Source: JAAYUH01 sp964640995 (GTDB lineage Bacteria; Caldisericota; Caldisericia; B22-G15). From it: 64,000 bases of DNA. Shown here in pieces: positions 34,024 through 42,398 of the stretch. The first letter of the stretch is position 1. Every line of letters starts with the position of its first letter. The stretch covers positions 372,001 to 436,000 of the forward strand of contig CAZXJJ010000001.1 of assembly GCA_964640995.1 (NCBI GenBank), read 5' to 3'. Made by a program: the position numbers and the translations under genes. A model generated the notes under the pieces. The model was not told the origin of the DNA and did not search any database. It saw only the letters and a program-made list of their open reading frames with translations.

Positions 34024-34830
34024 ATGGAATTAGAGAAAAAATTAGATGAACTTAAAAATTATATTTTGAAGCTTGAAAAAGTTGCAGTTGCTTTTTCTGG
34101 GGGAGTTGATTCAACATTTTTACTTAAAATTTCACATGAAATATTAAAAGAGAATGCAATTTCAATTAGCATTGATTCTTTCTTTCAAAAAAGGGAAGAG
34201 ATCGAATTTGTTAAAATGTTTACTAAAGAAAACAATATAAAAAGTTACATTTTAAAATTGGATATCTTACATGATGATATAATTTCACAAAATCCAAAAG
34301 ATAGGTGTTATTTCTGTAAGAAAAAAATTTTTACTCAAATTAAAAAATTTGTTTCCCTTTTAGGTTATAAAACTATTTTAGATGGAACAAATTATGATGA
34401 TTTGAGCGACTATCGACCTGGATTAAAAGCTTTAAGAGAACTTAACATAATTAGTCCACTACTTGAACTTAAATTCACAAAAGAAGAGATAAGGGAATTA
34501 TCAAAAAAACTTAATCTTCCAACTTGGAACAAACCTCCAGAATCATGTCTTGCAACAAGAATTCCTCATGGTGAAAAAATAACATTGGATAAACTTGAAA
34601 AAATCGAAGAAGGTGAAAGGTTTCTAAAAAGTTTAGGAATTTCTTTAGTTAGAGTAAGAATTATGGATGAGTTTGCAAAAATTGAAGTTTTAAAAGATGA
34701 AATTGATATAATTTATAAAAACTTAGAGACCATTACTCAAAAGTTCAAAGAGATTGGTTTTAAAGGAACTCTTGTTGATTTGGAAGGATACAAAAAAGAG
34801 AAAAAAGAGGAAAAGTTCAAATGGATTTAG
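34024..34830 (+). CDS. larE: LarE, sacrificial sulfur transferase for the nickel-pincer cofactor
   Basis: The 268-residue protein uses ATP to activate a carboxylate on the pyridinium mononucleotide and donates sulfur. It has an N-terminal PP-loop VAVAFSGGVDSTFLLK (about residues 20-35), a NPKDRCYFCKKK segment near 97, and the conserved PPESCLATRIPHG near 171-183. Cys175 of the latter corresponds to the sulfur-donor cysteine of Lactiplantibacillus LarE. It overlaps larB by 10 bases. Together with larB and larC the full cofactor pathway is present. Confidence 0.95.
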   Translation: MELEKKLDELKNYILKLEKVAVAFSGGVDSTFLLKISHEILKENAISISIDSFFQKREEIEFVKMFTKENNIKSYILKLDILHDDIISQNPKDRCYFCKKKIFTQIKKFVSLLGYKTILDGTNYDDLSDYRPGLKALRELNIISPLLELKFTKEEIRELSKKLNLPTWNKPPESCLATRIPHGEKITLDKLEKIEEGERFLKSLGISLVRVRIMDEFAKIEVLKDEIDIIYKNLETITQKFKEIGFKGTLVDLEGYKKEKKEEKFKWI

Positions 34831-35570
34831 AGAGAATAAAAAAAATTTTAATTGATTATAAGGAAGAAAAAATTTCTCTTCAAGAAACTCTTGAAATAAT
34901 AAAAAATCTTCCTTATGAGGACCTTGGTTTTGCAAAAATAGATCATTTTAGAGAGATAAGAAAAAGTTTTCCTGAAGTTGTTTTTTGTGAAAGAAAAAAA
35001 GATGAAGATGCATTAAAAATCATTTTAAAAATATATGAAAAATCAAAAAGAGTGTTGGCAACAAGAGCAAATGAGAACTTATTTAAAATAGTAAAAGAAA
35101 AAATTAAAACTGCAAATTATAACCATCTTGCTAGAACAATATCTATTTGTGAAGAAGAGTTAAAAGAAGTCGGAAAAATTATTATTCTTTCTGCAGGAAC
35201 AGCAGATATTCCTGTTGCAGAAGAGGCATATGAAACAGCAAAAATTATGGGAAATAGTGTTGAAAAAATTTATGATGTTGGGGTTGCAGGAATTCATAGA
35301 TTATTTGATAACTTGGAGAAAATAAAAGAAGCAAAGGTTTTAATAGTTGTTGCTGGAATGGATGGAGTTCTTCCAAGTGTTGTAGGTGGTCTAGTTAAAA
35401 TTCCTATAATTGCTGTTCCAACAAGTGTTGGTTATGGAGCAAATTTCGGTGGAGTTGCTCCTCTTTTAACAATGCTTAATTCTTGCTCTCCAGGAGTTGC
35501 TGTTGTAAATATTGATAATGGTTTTGGGGCTGGGTACATTGCAAGTTTAATAAATAAAATTGGAGAATAG
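34821..35570 (+). CDS. larB: LarB, nicotinate adenine dinucleotide carboxylase/hydrolase
   Basis: This 249-residue protein performs the first step of nickel-pincer nucleotide synthesis, carboxylating the pyridine ring of NaAD and cleaving it to a mononucleotide. The N-terminal part includes FAKIDHFREIRKSFPEVVFC. The C-terminal AIR-carboxylase-like domain has ILSAGTADIPVAEEAYETA, VGVAGIHRLFDN and VVAGMDGVLPSVVGGL, as in LarB/COG1691. It starts inside larE and ends 2 bases before larC. Confidence 0.95.
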   Translation: MDLERIKKILIDYKEEKISLQETLEIIKNLPYEDLGFAKIDHFREIRKSFPEVVFCERKKDEDALKIILKIYEKSKRVLATRANENLFKIVKEKIKTANYNHLARTISICEEELKEVGKIIILSAGTADIPVAEEAYETAKIMGNSVEKIYDVGVAGIHRLFDNLEKIKEAKVLIVVAGMDGVLPSVVGGLVKIPIIAVPTSVGYGANFGGVAPLLTMLNSCSPGVAVVNIDNGFGAGYIASLINKIGE

Positions 35571-35572
35571 AA

Positions 35573-36745
35573 ATGAAAATTCTCTATTTTGACCTTATAA
35601 ATGGTATAAGTGGAGATATGATTCTTGGTGCTCTTTTTGATGCAGGACTTGACTATGTTTCATGGAAAGAAGAGGTTGAGAAATTAAATTTAAGCGGATT
35701 TGAAATTGAAATAAGTAAAAAAGAGAAAAATGGAATTATAGGCTCTGATTTTAAATTAAACATTTTTGATACTGAAACAGAAAGAAAAGGAGTTGATTTA
35801 ATAAAAATTGTTGAGAAGAGCAAACTATCAGATGATGTAAAAGAAAAAAGCATAGAAATTCTAAAAAGAATAATTGAAGTTGAAGCAAAAATTCATAATG
35901 AAAAGTTTGAAGAGGTTCACCTTCACGAATTAAGTGGGTTAGACACAATTATTGATATTGTTGGTAGTGTTGTTGGATTAAAATTGTTAGAAATTAAAAA
36001 AATTTATTCCTCTCAAATTCCACTTGGAAGTGGATTTATAAATTCAAAACATGGATTAATGCCAGTTCCTGCTCCTGCAACAGTTGAACTTCTTAAAGGA
36101 GTACCAGTTTATTCAAATGGAGTTAAAGGAGAAATTACAACTCCTACTGGTGCAGCAATCTTATCAACTCTTGTAAATTCTTATGGTTATTTTCCGCCTA
36201 TAAAAATTGAAAAAATTGGTTATGGACTTGGTAAAAAAGATTTTGAAATTCCAAATGTATTAAGAGTCCTTATAGGAGAACTCTATGAAGATTATCTAAA
36301 AGATTTCAACATTTTAATTGAGACAAACATTGATGATATGAACCCTCAAATTATGGGTTATCTTGTTGATAAAGCACTTTCTTTAGGTGCGCTTGATATA
36401 TTTTTCACTCCAATTTACATGAAGAAAAATAGACCAGCATATAAAGTTTCAATTCTATGTGAAGAAAAAGATAAAAAAGATTTAATGAATTTAATTTTTG
36501 AAGAGACAACATCAATAGGAGTAAGAGTAACTCGAGTTGAAAAGGTTTTTTTAAAAAGAGAGATAAAAGAGTTAGAGACTAAATTAGGAAAAATAAGAGT
36601 TAAAATTACATATTTTAAGGGTGACAAAAAGGTATCACCAGAATTTGAAGATATTAAAAAAATTTCAGAAGAGAAAAATTTACCAATAAGTAAAGTTTAT
36701 TCTTTTATAAATAAAGAGATAAATAAAACAATATTGGAGGGTTAA
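35573..36745 (+). CDS. larC: LarC, nickel insertion cyclometallase
   Basis: This 390-residue protein uses CTP to insert nickel into the dithio-pyridinium nucleotide. It opens LYFDLINGISGDMILGALFDAG and contains EEVHLHELSGLDTIIDIVG, PVPAPATVELLKGVPVY, ETNIDDMNPQIMGYL and KKNRPAYKVSILC, all LarC/COG1641 hallmarks. In Lactiplantibacillus the two halves are joined by ribosomal frameshifting; here the whole protein is one continuous frame. GGAGG at its very end serves the next gene. Confidence 0.95.
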   Translation: MKILYFDLINGISGDMILGALFDAGLDYVSWKEEVEKLNLSGFEIEISKKEKNGIIGSDFKLNIFDTETERKGVDLIKIVEKSKLSDDVKEKSIEILKRIIEVEAKIHNEKFEEVHLHELSGLDTIIDIVGSVVGLKLLEIKKIYSSQIPLGSGFINSKHGLMPVPAPATVELLKGVPVYSNGVKGEITTPTGAAILSTLVNSYGYFPPIKIEKIGYGLGKKDFEIPNVLRVLIGELYEDYLKDFNILIETNIDDMNPQIMGYLVDKALSLGALDIFFTPIYMKKNRPAYKVSILCEEKDKKDLMNLIFEETTSIGVRVTRVEKVFLKREIKELETKLGKIRVKITYFKGDKKVSPEFEDIKKISEEKNLPISKVYSFINKEINKTILEG

Positions 36746-36748
36746 ATT

Positions 36749-38815
36749 ATTAAAAGATTAAAAATTCCAGGAATGCTTTATATTTTAATCTCATTTATTC
36801 CTTGGGTAGTCTATTGGAGTTTCTCTAACACTAAAAATATTTTTTCGATTTTCATTCCATTTATAATTTCAATATTTCTTTTATATCCACAGATAAAAAA
36901 GAAAGATTTTAATTTAATGGATATATTTACATTTTTTTATTTTATAACTGCTCTTTTTGCTTCTCTTTTTACAAAAAAAGAGATATTTTATGAAAATAGC
37001 GGTCTTTTTGGCTATTTTACTCTTTTTATGATGGCTCTCTTCTCAATCATCATAAAAAATCCATACACATTTCAAGTTTCAAAAAAAGATTATCCAGAAG
37101 TTTATTGGAAAGATGAAACTTTTATTTTTGTAAATAATATAATAACTCTCTTCTGGGTTTTGGTTTATGGATTCAACACTTTTTTTTATCTATTTTTATC
37201 CTTTCCACTCAATTTATTTCTCTCAAATTTATTTATCACCTTTGGAATAGTTTTTTCAATTATTTTTCCATCAAAGGCACCAGAATACAATTTAAAGAAA
37301 AACTATGAAAAGTTTTTCAAAAAATATGATTTCACAATTAAAATTGATAAATCAAAAGAAAAATGTGAAGATGAGTTTGACATTATAGTTGCTGGCTCTG
37401 GAATTGGTGGTTTAACCGCTGCCTCTCTTCTTGCAAAGAGTGGTTTTAAAGTTTTGGTTCTTGAAAGACATTACAAAGTTGGAGGGTATTGCTCCTCTTT
37501 TGGAAGAAAAGGTTTTATCTATAATACAGGAGTTGAAGATGTAAGTGGTTTGTGGGAGGGTGGTCCAGTAAATTTTTTATTGAAAGAGTTAAATTTAGAT
37601 AAAGATTATCTTTTTGTAAAGAATAAAACTCTTTATATTTTAAATGGTGAAAAAATAGAACAGAAAGACCTTGATAGTTTCATAAAACTTCTTTCTCAAA
37701 AATTTCCTCATGAAAAAGAAAGTATTATTAAATTTTTTGAAGATGCAAAAAATGCTTATATTGAATGTTATAAAGAGGCAAAATTTTTTGGAACACCTCT
37801 TCCTGGAGAACTCATTTTAAAAGTTTTAGGTGCAAGATACCTTGTTAATTATCCAAAAGAACATCCTCATTTTTATGATTGGATGAATAAAACATTTGAG
37901 GATAAACTTAATGAATATTTTTTAGATTTTAATTTAAAAAAACTTATCACTTCACTAATTGGATATATTGGAAATTCTCCCAATAAAGTTTATGCAAGCA
38001 GTGCTCTAACAAATTGTGTCTCATATTTTCTTTTTGGTGGATATTTTCCAAAAGGTGGTGCACAAAACTTTTCTAATTCATTAAAAAGTAAAATTGAAGA
38101 ATTTGGAGGAAAAGTTTTAACAAATCATGAGATTCAGAAAATAGTTGTTCAAAATGGTTTTGTTAAGGGGGTTATCACAAATGGAAAACTCTTTAAATCA
38201 GATGTTGTTGTTTCAAACATAAATGGAAAAATAACTTTTTTAAAATTAATTGATCAAAATCAAATAGATAGAGATTATCTTGAGTATATAAAAGGATTAA
38301 AGATGTCACCATCATGTTTTATGACATTTTTAGGAGTTGAAACTGATTTAAAAGGATATCCAAATTTAATAAAAGACCTCGATCAGGAAATCGATATTGT
38401 TATAAACTCAAATGCTGATTCAAGTTATGCTCTTCAGAATAAATCGAGTATAACAATTATAAGTGGTGCAAACTATTACCATTTTCCAATAAGAGAAAGT
38501 GAAGAATATAAAAAATTAAAGGAAAACTATATAAATGAATCAATAGAGAAATTAGAAAAAACAATACCAGAAATAAGAGGGAAAATTTTAGTTAAAGAAG
38601 GAGCAACCCCAAAAACATTTGAAAGGTACACTTTAATGCCAGAGGGAGCACTTTACTCTTTTGAACAATCAATTGATACAAAAAGGCCATTCTTTAAAAC
38701 TCCAATAAGGGGTCTATATCTTGCCTCTGCCTCAACTTTTCCAGGTGGAGGAATTGAGGGTGTTGTTATTTCAGGAATTATTGCAGCAAACGATATCTTA
38801 AACTGGAGAAAATAG
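36749..38815 (+). CDS. Membrane-anchored phytoene-desaturase-like FAD oxidoreductase
   Basis: The first 180 residues hold about six hydrophobic helices, followed by a complete FAD-dependent desaturase/isomerase-type domain. This starts at DIIVAGSGIGGLTAASLLAKSG, with GGYCSSFGRKGFIYNTGVED, and ends STFPGGGIEGVVISGIIAAN. The best ATG is at 36773, but it has no ribosome site. GGAGGG at 36736-36741 is spaced for an ATT at 36749, giving an N-terminus (M)KRLKIPGMLYIL, so a rare ATT start is proposed. It follows larC by 3 bases and is related to the broken gene at 32127. Fusion of membrane and oxidoreductase parts is unusual; the substrate is unknown. Confidence 0.8.
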   Translation: MKRLKIPGMLYILISFIPWVVYWSFSNTKNIFSIFIPFIISIFLLYPQIKKKDFNLMDIFTFFYFITALFASLFTKKEIFYENSGLFGYFTLFMMALFSIIIKNPYTFQVSKKDYPEVYWKDETFIFVNNIITLFWVLVYGFNTFFYLFLSFPLNLFLSNLFITFGIVFSIIFPSKAPEYNLKKNYEKFFKKYDFTIKIDKSKEKCEDEFDIIVAGSGIGGLTAASLLAKSGFKVLVLERHYKVGGYCSSFGRKGFIYNTGVEDVSGLWEGGPVNFLLKELNLDKDYLFVKNKTLYILNGEKIEQKDLDSFIKLLSQKFPHEKESIIKFFEDAKNAYIECYKEAKFFGTPLPGELILKVLGARYLVNYPKEHPHFYDWMNKTFEDKLNEYFLDFNLKKLITSLIGYIGNSPNKVYASSALTNCVSYFLFGGYFPKGGAQNFSNSLKSKIEEFGGKVLTNHEIQKIVVQNGFVKGVITNGKLFKSDVVVSNINGKITFLKLIDQNQIDRDYLEYIKGLKMSPSCFMTFLGVETDLKGYPNLIKDLDQEIDIVINSNADSSYALQNKSSITIISGANYYHFPIRESEEYKKLKENYINESIEKLEKTIPEIRGKILVKEGATPKTFERYTLMPEGALYSFEQSIDTKRPFFKTPIRGLYLASASTFPGGGIEGVVISGIIAANDILNWRK

Positions 38816-38823
38816 AACTTTTA

Positions 38824-39144
38824 CTATTTTTTCTTTTTAAATTTAAAAAATCCAAATTCAGAGTAAATTGAGACAACCACAACAATTAAACACAAAATTA
38901 TTGTTAATAAAGAATAATTTGTTCCGTATCTCAATTTTGGAAAAAATGAAAACATAACAAAGAGAATTCCAACAATTGAGATAACATATGCTTTCCACCC
39001 TTTTTCACTAACTTCTGCCATACCAAGAAGGAAAAACAAAACTCCTGAAATTACACCAACAATAATATTTGTTGTTGAATTTAAAGGAAGAAGTCTAATC
39101 AATAGAATTATACTTAAAAAGAAACTTAAAATTATTCCGTTCAT
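38824..39144 (-). CDS. Small membrane protein, unknown
   Basis: This 106-residue protein (ATG at 39144, GGGAGGT 4 bases upstream; a frame starting at 39165 lacks a ribosome site) has four hydrophobic helices and a lysine-rich C-terminus. It includes GVISGVLFFLLGMAEVSEKGWKAY and resembles SPW-repeat or DUF308-type small membrane proteins only loosely. It faces the flavoprotein gene tail to tail, with AAAATAG/CTATTTT between the two stops as a possible shared weak terminator. Confidence 0.6.
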   Translation of the reverse strand: MNGIILSFFLSIILLIRLLPLNSTTNIIVGVISGVLFFLLGMAEVSEKGWKAYVISIVGILFVMFSFFPKLRYGTNYSLLTIILCLIVVVVSIYSEFGFFKFKKKK

Positions 39145-39401
39145 CTTTACCTCCCTTAACAACATTATAATGTCTTAAATCTATTTTGAAATAGGGTTTC
39201 GAAATAATATCTTCCATTTGATAGAGTGTTATTCTAATAAATTAATTTAAAAATTAATAACATAATAAAGTTGTGAAAACTATGTAAACTAAATAAAAGA
39301 TTGACAAATCTTCAACTTAACTCTTTTGAAATAGATCCAAAAAATCCTTATATAACTATATACTGAAAAAGAAGTAAGATGTATTTTCAAATACAAGTAT
39401 G

Positions 39402-39800
39402 AAATAAAAAATTATCTTAAAACTTCAAATAGGAAGTAAAATAATTTATTTTAACGATACTCCTCAAGAAATAGATGCCTCACCACAAATAATTGAGGGA
39501 AGAACCCTTTTACAAATACTTTGGATTGCAGAACCATTAGGAGCAACTATTTCTTGGGATGGATCAGAAAAGAAATTAATTGTTACATTAAAGAACACAA
39601 CCATAGAACTATTGATAGGAAAAAACATAGCTAAAGTTAATGGAGTTGAAACACCAATTGATCCAGGAAACCCAAGGGTAGTACCTATGATTAACTCAGG
39701 TAGAACTATGTTTCCTTTAAAATTTGTTGCAGAAAATCTTGGCTGTGAAGTATTATGGGATGTCCAAAATCGAACTGTTACTTTAATTTATAAAAATTAG
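39402..39800 (+). pseudogene. Copper-amine-oxidase-N-like domain fragment
   Basis: An open frame without a start codon or signal peptide encodes two tandem repeats (IIEGRTLLQILWIAEPLGATI and INSGRTMFPLKFVAENLGCEV) ending in NRTVTLIYKN. It is very similar to the C-terminal half of the DOMON protein at 28430. The upstream sequence (39166-39401) has stops in all frames and looks like the remains of a longer secreted protein. It is probably a decayed paralog. A TTG at 39612 could still start the last 62 residues. Confidence 0.7.
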
Positions 39801-39838
39801 TTAAAAAATAAGAAATTATAAAAAAATCATATAAAAAT

Positions 39839-39866
39839 TTGAAAAATTTTCCTATTATGATATAAT
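39839..39866 (+). promoter_or_regulatory. Predicted rpsO-pnp operon promoter
   Basis: TTGAAA (39839-39844) and a perfect TATAAT (39861-39866) are separated by 16 bases, 81 bases before the rpsO start. This gives a leader of about 70 bases, enough for the hairpin at 39894. Confidence 0.65.
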
Positions 39867-39893
39867 TTTTTTGTTACATATAAAACCAATGAT

Positions 39894-39929
39894 CCTTAAC
39901 CTGGATAAAGTTTAAATCTGGGTTAAAGG
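39894..39929 (+). promoter_or_regulatory. rpsO leader hairpin, possible S15 autoregulatory site
   Basis: CCTTAACC pairs with GGTTAA(A)GG with one bulged A, and inner GGAT pairs with ATC(T). The hairpin ends 4-5 bases before the AGGAGG site of rpsO. S15 represses its own translation through structured leaders in several bacteria, but these leaders differ between lineages, so this is a candidate by position and fold only. Confidence 0.45.
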
Positions 39930-39947
39930 GTAGGCTAGGAGGTAAAG

Positions 39948-40214
39948 ATGTTAGATAAGAAGGAAAAACAGGAGATCATTGAAAAGTATAGATTGCATGA
40001 TAAAGATACAGGATCTCCTGAAGTTCAGATCGCAATTTTAACTGAAAAGATTAGAAGGTTATCTGAACATCTTAAGGAGCATAAAAAAGACCACTCCTCA
40101 AGAAGAGGACTCCTTAAGATGGTGGGAAGAAGAAGAAAACTCCTTAATTATTTAAAGGAGAAAGATTACGATAAATACTTACAATTAATAGAGAGTTTGA
40201 ATTTAAGAAAATAA
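39948..40214 (+). CDS. rpsO: 30S ribosomal protein S15
   Basis: This 88-residue small-subunit protein binds the 16S central domain. HDKDTGSPEVQIAILTEKI, HLKEHKKDHSSRRGLLKMVG and RRRKLLNYLKEKD are near-universal S15 sequence. AGGAGGT precedes the ATG. It heads the classical rpsO-pnp pair. Confidence 0.98.
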   Translation: MLDKKEKQEIIEKYRLHDKDTGSPEVQIAILTEKIRRLSEHLKEHKKDHSSRRGLLKMVGRRRKLLNYLKEKDYDKYLQLIESLNLRK

Positions 40215-40235
40215 TTCAAACTCCAAAGGAGAAAA

Positions 40236-42398
40236 ATGATTTTAGATATAAACAAACGGTCATTAGAAATTGAAATTTCTAATGAAAAATATATTTTTGA
40301 AATAGGTGAAGTTGCAAAACAAGCTGATAGTGCCACACTTGTAAAGTGTGGAGGAACTGTTGTTTTAGTTACATGCGCAGTTAGTAAAGAACCAAAAGAA
40401 GGTCAAGATTTTCTTCCTCTTGTTGTTGATTATGAAGAAAAACTTTATGCAGTTGGCAAAATTCCTGGTGGATTTTATAAAAGAGAAGGAAAACCAACAG
40501 ATGAAGAGATACTTAAAGGAAGATTAATAGATAGATCTTTAAGACCTCTATTTCCAGAATTTTTCTTCAATGATGTTCAAATAATTACAATGGTTTTGTC
40601 TCAAGATAAAGAAAAACCCGCAGATATTTTGGCTTTAAATGGAGCATCTCTTGCACTTTCCTTATCCTCAGCACCATTTTTAGGTCCGATTGGAGCAGTA
40701 AGAGTTGGAAAAATTGAGGATAGATTTATAATAAATCCAACATTTGAAGAAATTGATAAGGGTGAGATGGATATTGTTGTTGCTGGAACAGAAGATTATA
40801 TTGTTATGGTAGAAGCAGGACTTAAAGAAGTAAAAGAAGAAGATATTCTTAAAGCACTTGAGATTGCCCATGAGGAGATTAAAAATTTTGCTAGAAAAAT
40901 AAAAGAGTTTTCCAAAGAACATGGAAAAGAAAAAATTGTTGTTGAACCACTTTTAGTAGAAGATGAAATAATACAAAAATCAAAAGAATTTCTTGAGCCA
41001 AAATTCGAAGATATTCTTGAAAATTTCCCTGAGAAAACAAAAAGAGAAGAAGAACTTGAAAAGTTAAAAGATGAACTTTTTAAATATTTTATTGAAGACA
41101 TCGTAACAAAAGAGGAATTTACAAAAGAAGAAAAAGAGTTAATTAAAAAACTTGACTATACATTTACAAAAATTTTAAAGGATTTTGTAAGAAAAAGAAT
41201 CATTGAGAAAAATATAAGAGTTGATGGAAGAAAGCCAGACGAAATAAGACCTCTTTACATAAAGGTTGGACTTTTACCTCAAACTCATGGTTCAGGTTTG
41301 TTTACAAGAGGCCAAACTCAAGTTCTTTCAGTTGTGACTTTAGGTGGTCTTAAAGAAGGACAACTTATTGAAGGTTTAGAAGAAGAATTCACAAAAAGAT
41401 ATATGCATTACTATAACTTTCCTCCATTTTCAACTGGTGAAGTAAAACCCTTGAGAGGTCCATCAAGAAGAGAAATTGGACATGGTGCACTCGCAGAAAG
41501 AGCACTTCTTGCAGTTATACCAGATGAGGTTGAATTTCCATATTCAATTAGAGTTGTTTCTGAAGTTTTAGAATCAAATGGTTCAACATCAATGGCTTCT
41601 GTTTGTGGTTCAACTCTTGCTTTGATGGATGCAGGAGTTCCAATCAAAAGACCTGTTTCAGGAATTGCAATGGGTCTTATCAAAGAGGGAGATAAATATT
41701 CAATTTTATCTGATATTCAAGGAATGGAAGACCACCTCGGAGATATGGATTTTAAAGTTGCAGGAACTGAAATTGGTGTAACTGCTCTTCAAATGGATAT
41801 TAAAATTAAGGGAATTAATCTTGAGATAATAGATAAAGCATTAAGACAGGCAAAAGAAGGAAGGTTATATATTTTAGATGAGATGCTTAAAGTTATAGAT
41901 AAACCAAGACCAGAAATTTCACCACTTGCTCCAAGAGTTATAGTTATGGAGATTGAGCCAATTAAAATTAAAGATGTTATTGGTCCTCAAGGGAAGTTTA
42001 TTAAAAAAATTATTGATGAAACAAAAGTTCAAATTGATATTGAACCAACAGGAAGAATTTATATAACAGCACCAGATTACAACTCTGGAGAAAGAGCAAG
42101 AGAAATGATAAAAGAACTAACACAAGATGTTGAGGTTGGAAAAATTTATCTTGGAAAAGTTTTACAAGTTCGAGAATTTGGATTAATTGTTGAGATAACT
42201 CCGAACAAAGATGGACTTCTTCATGTATCTCAAATGAGAAGTAACATTGCAAAAAATACAAAACTTTGGCCAAAAGTTGGAGATGAAATAATTGTTAAGG
42301 TTGCAAATGTTGATGACCTTGGAAGAGTTAATTTAACTCAAAAAGGAATTATATTTGATGATGAAGATAGAGAAAGGAGAAGAGACAAAAGAGAATAG
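40236..42398 (+). CDS. pnp: Polyribonucleotide nucleotidyltransferase (PNPase)
   Basis: This 720-residue 3'-5' exoribonuclease has two RNase PH domains (GGTVVLVTCAVSKEP; GRKPDEIRPLYIKVGLLPQTHGSG and SDIQGMEDHLGDMDFKVAG). A KH domain follows (IKIKDVIGPQGKFIKKIIDET), then an S1 domain (VGKIYLGKVLQVREFGLIVEI). Length is standard. It uses phosphate to degrade mRNA and works with RNase J, encoded two genes downstream. Confidence 0.98.
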   Translation: MILDINKRSLEIEISNEKYIFEIGEVAKQADSATLVKCGGTVVLVTCAVSKEPKEGQDFLPLVVDYEEKLYAVGKIPGGFYKREGKPTDEEILKGRLIDRSLRPLFPEFFFNDVQIITMVLSQDKEKPADILALNGASLALSLSSAPFLGPIGAVRVGKIEDRFIINPTFEEIDKGEMDIVVAGTEDYIVMVEAGLKEVKEEDILKALEIAHEEIKNFARKIKEFSKEHGKEKIVVEPLLVEDEIIQKSKEFLEPKFEDILENFPEKTKREEELEKLKDELFKYFIEDIVTKEEFTKEEKELIKKLDYTFTKILKDFVRKRIIEKNIRVDGRKPDEIRPLYIKVGLLPQTHGSGLFTRGQTQVLSVVTLGGLKEGQLIEGLEEEFTKRYMHYYNFPPFSTGEVKPLRGPSRREIGHGALAERALLAVIPDEVEFPYSIRVVSEVLESNGSTSMASVCGSTLALMDAGVPIKRPVSGIAMGLIKEGDKYSILSDIQGMEDHLGDMDFKVAGTEIGVTALQMDIKIKGINLEIIDKALRQAKEGRLYILDEMLKVIDKPRPEISPLAPRVIVMEIEPIKIKDVIGPQGKFIKKIIDETKVQIDIEPTGRIYITAPDYNSGERAREMIKELTQDVEVGKIYLGKVLQVREFGLIVEITPNKDGLLHVSQMRSNIAKNTKLWPKVGDEIIVKVANVDDLGRVNLTQKGIIFDDEDRERRRDKRE

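Noticed and set aside
38813..38826. Strong bidirectional terminator between the flavoprotein and the small membrane protein
   Set aside because: AAAATAG/CTATTTT can pair but is only seven weak base pairs; mentioned only as a possibility.
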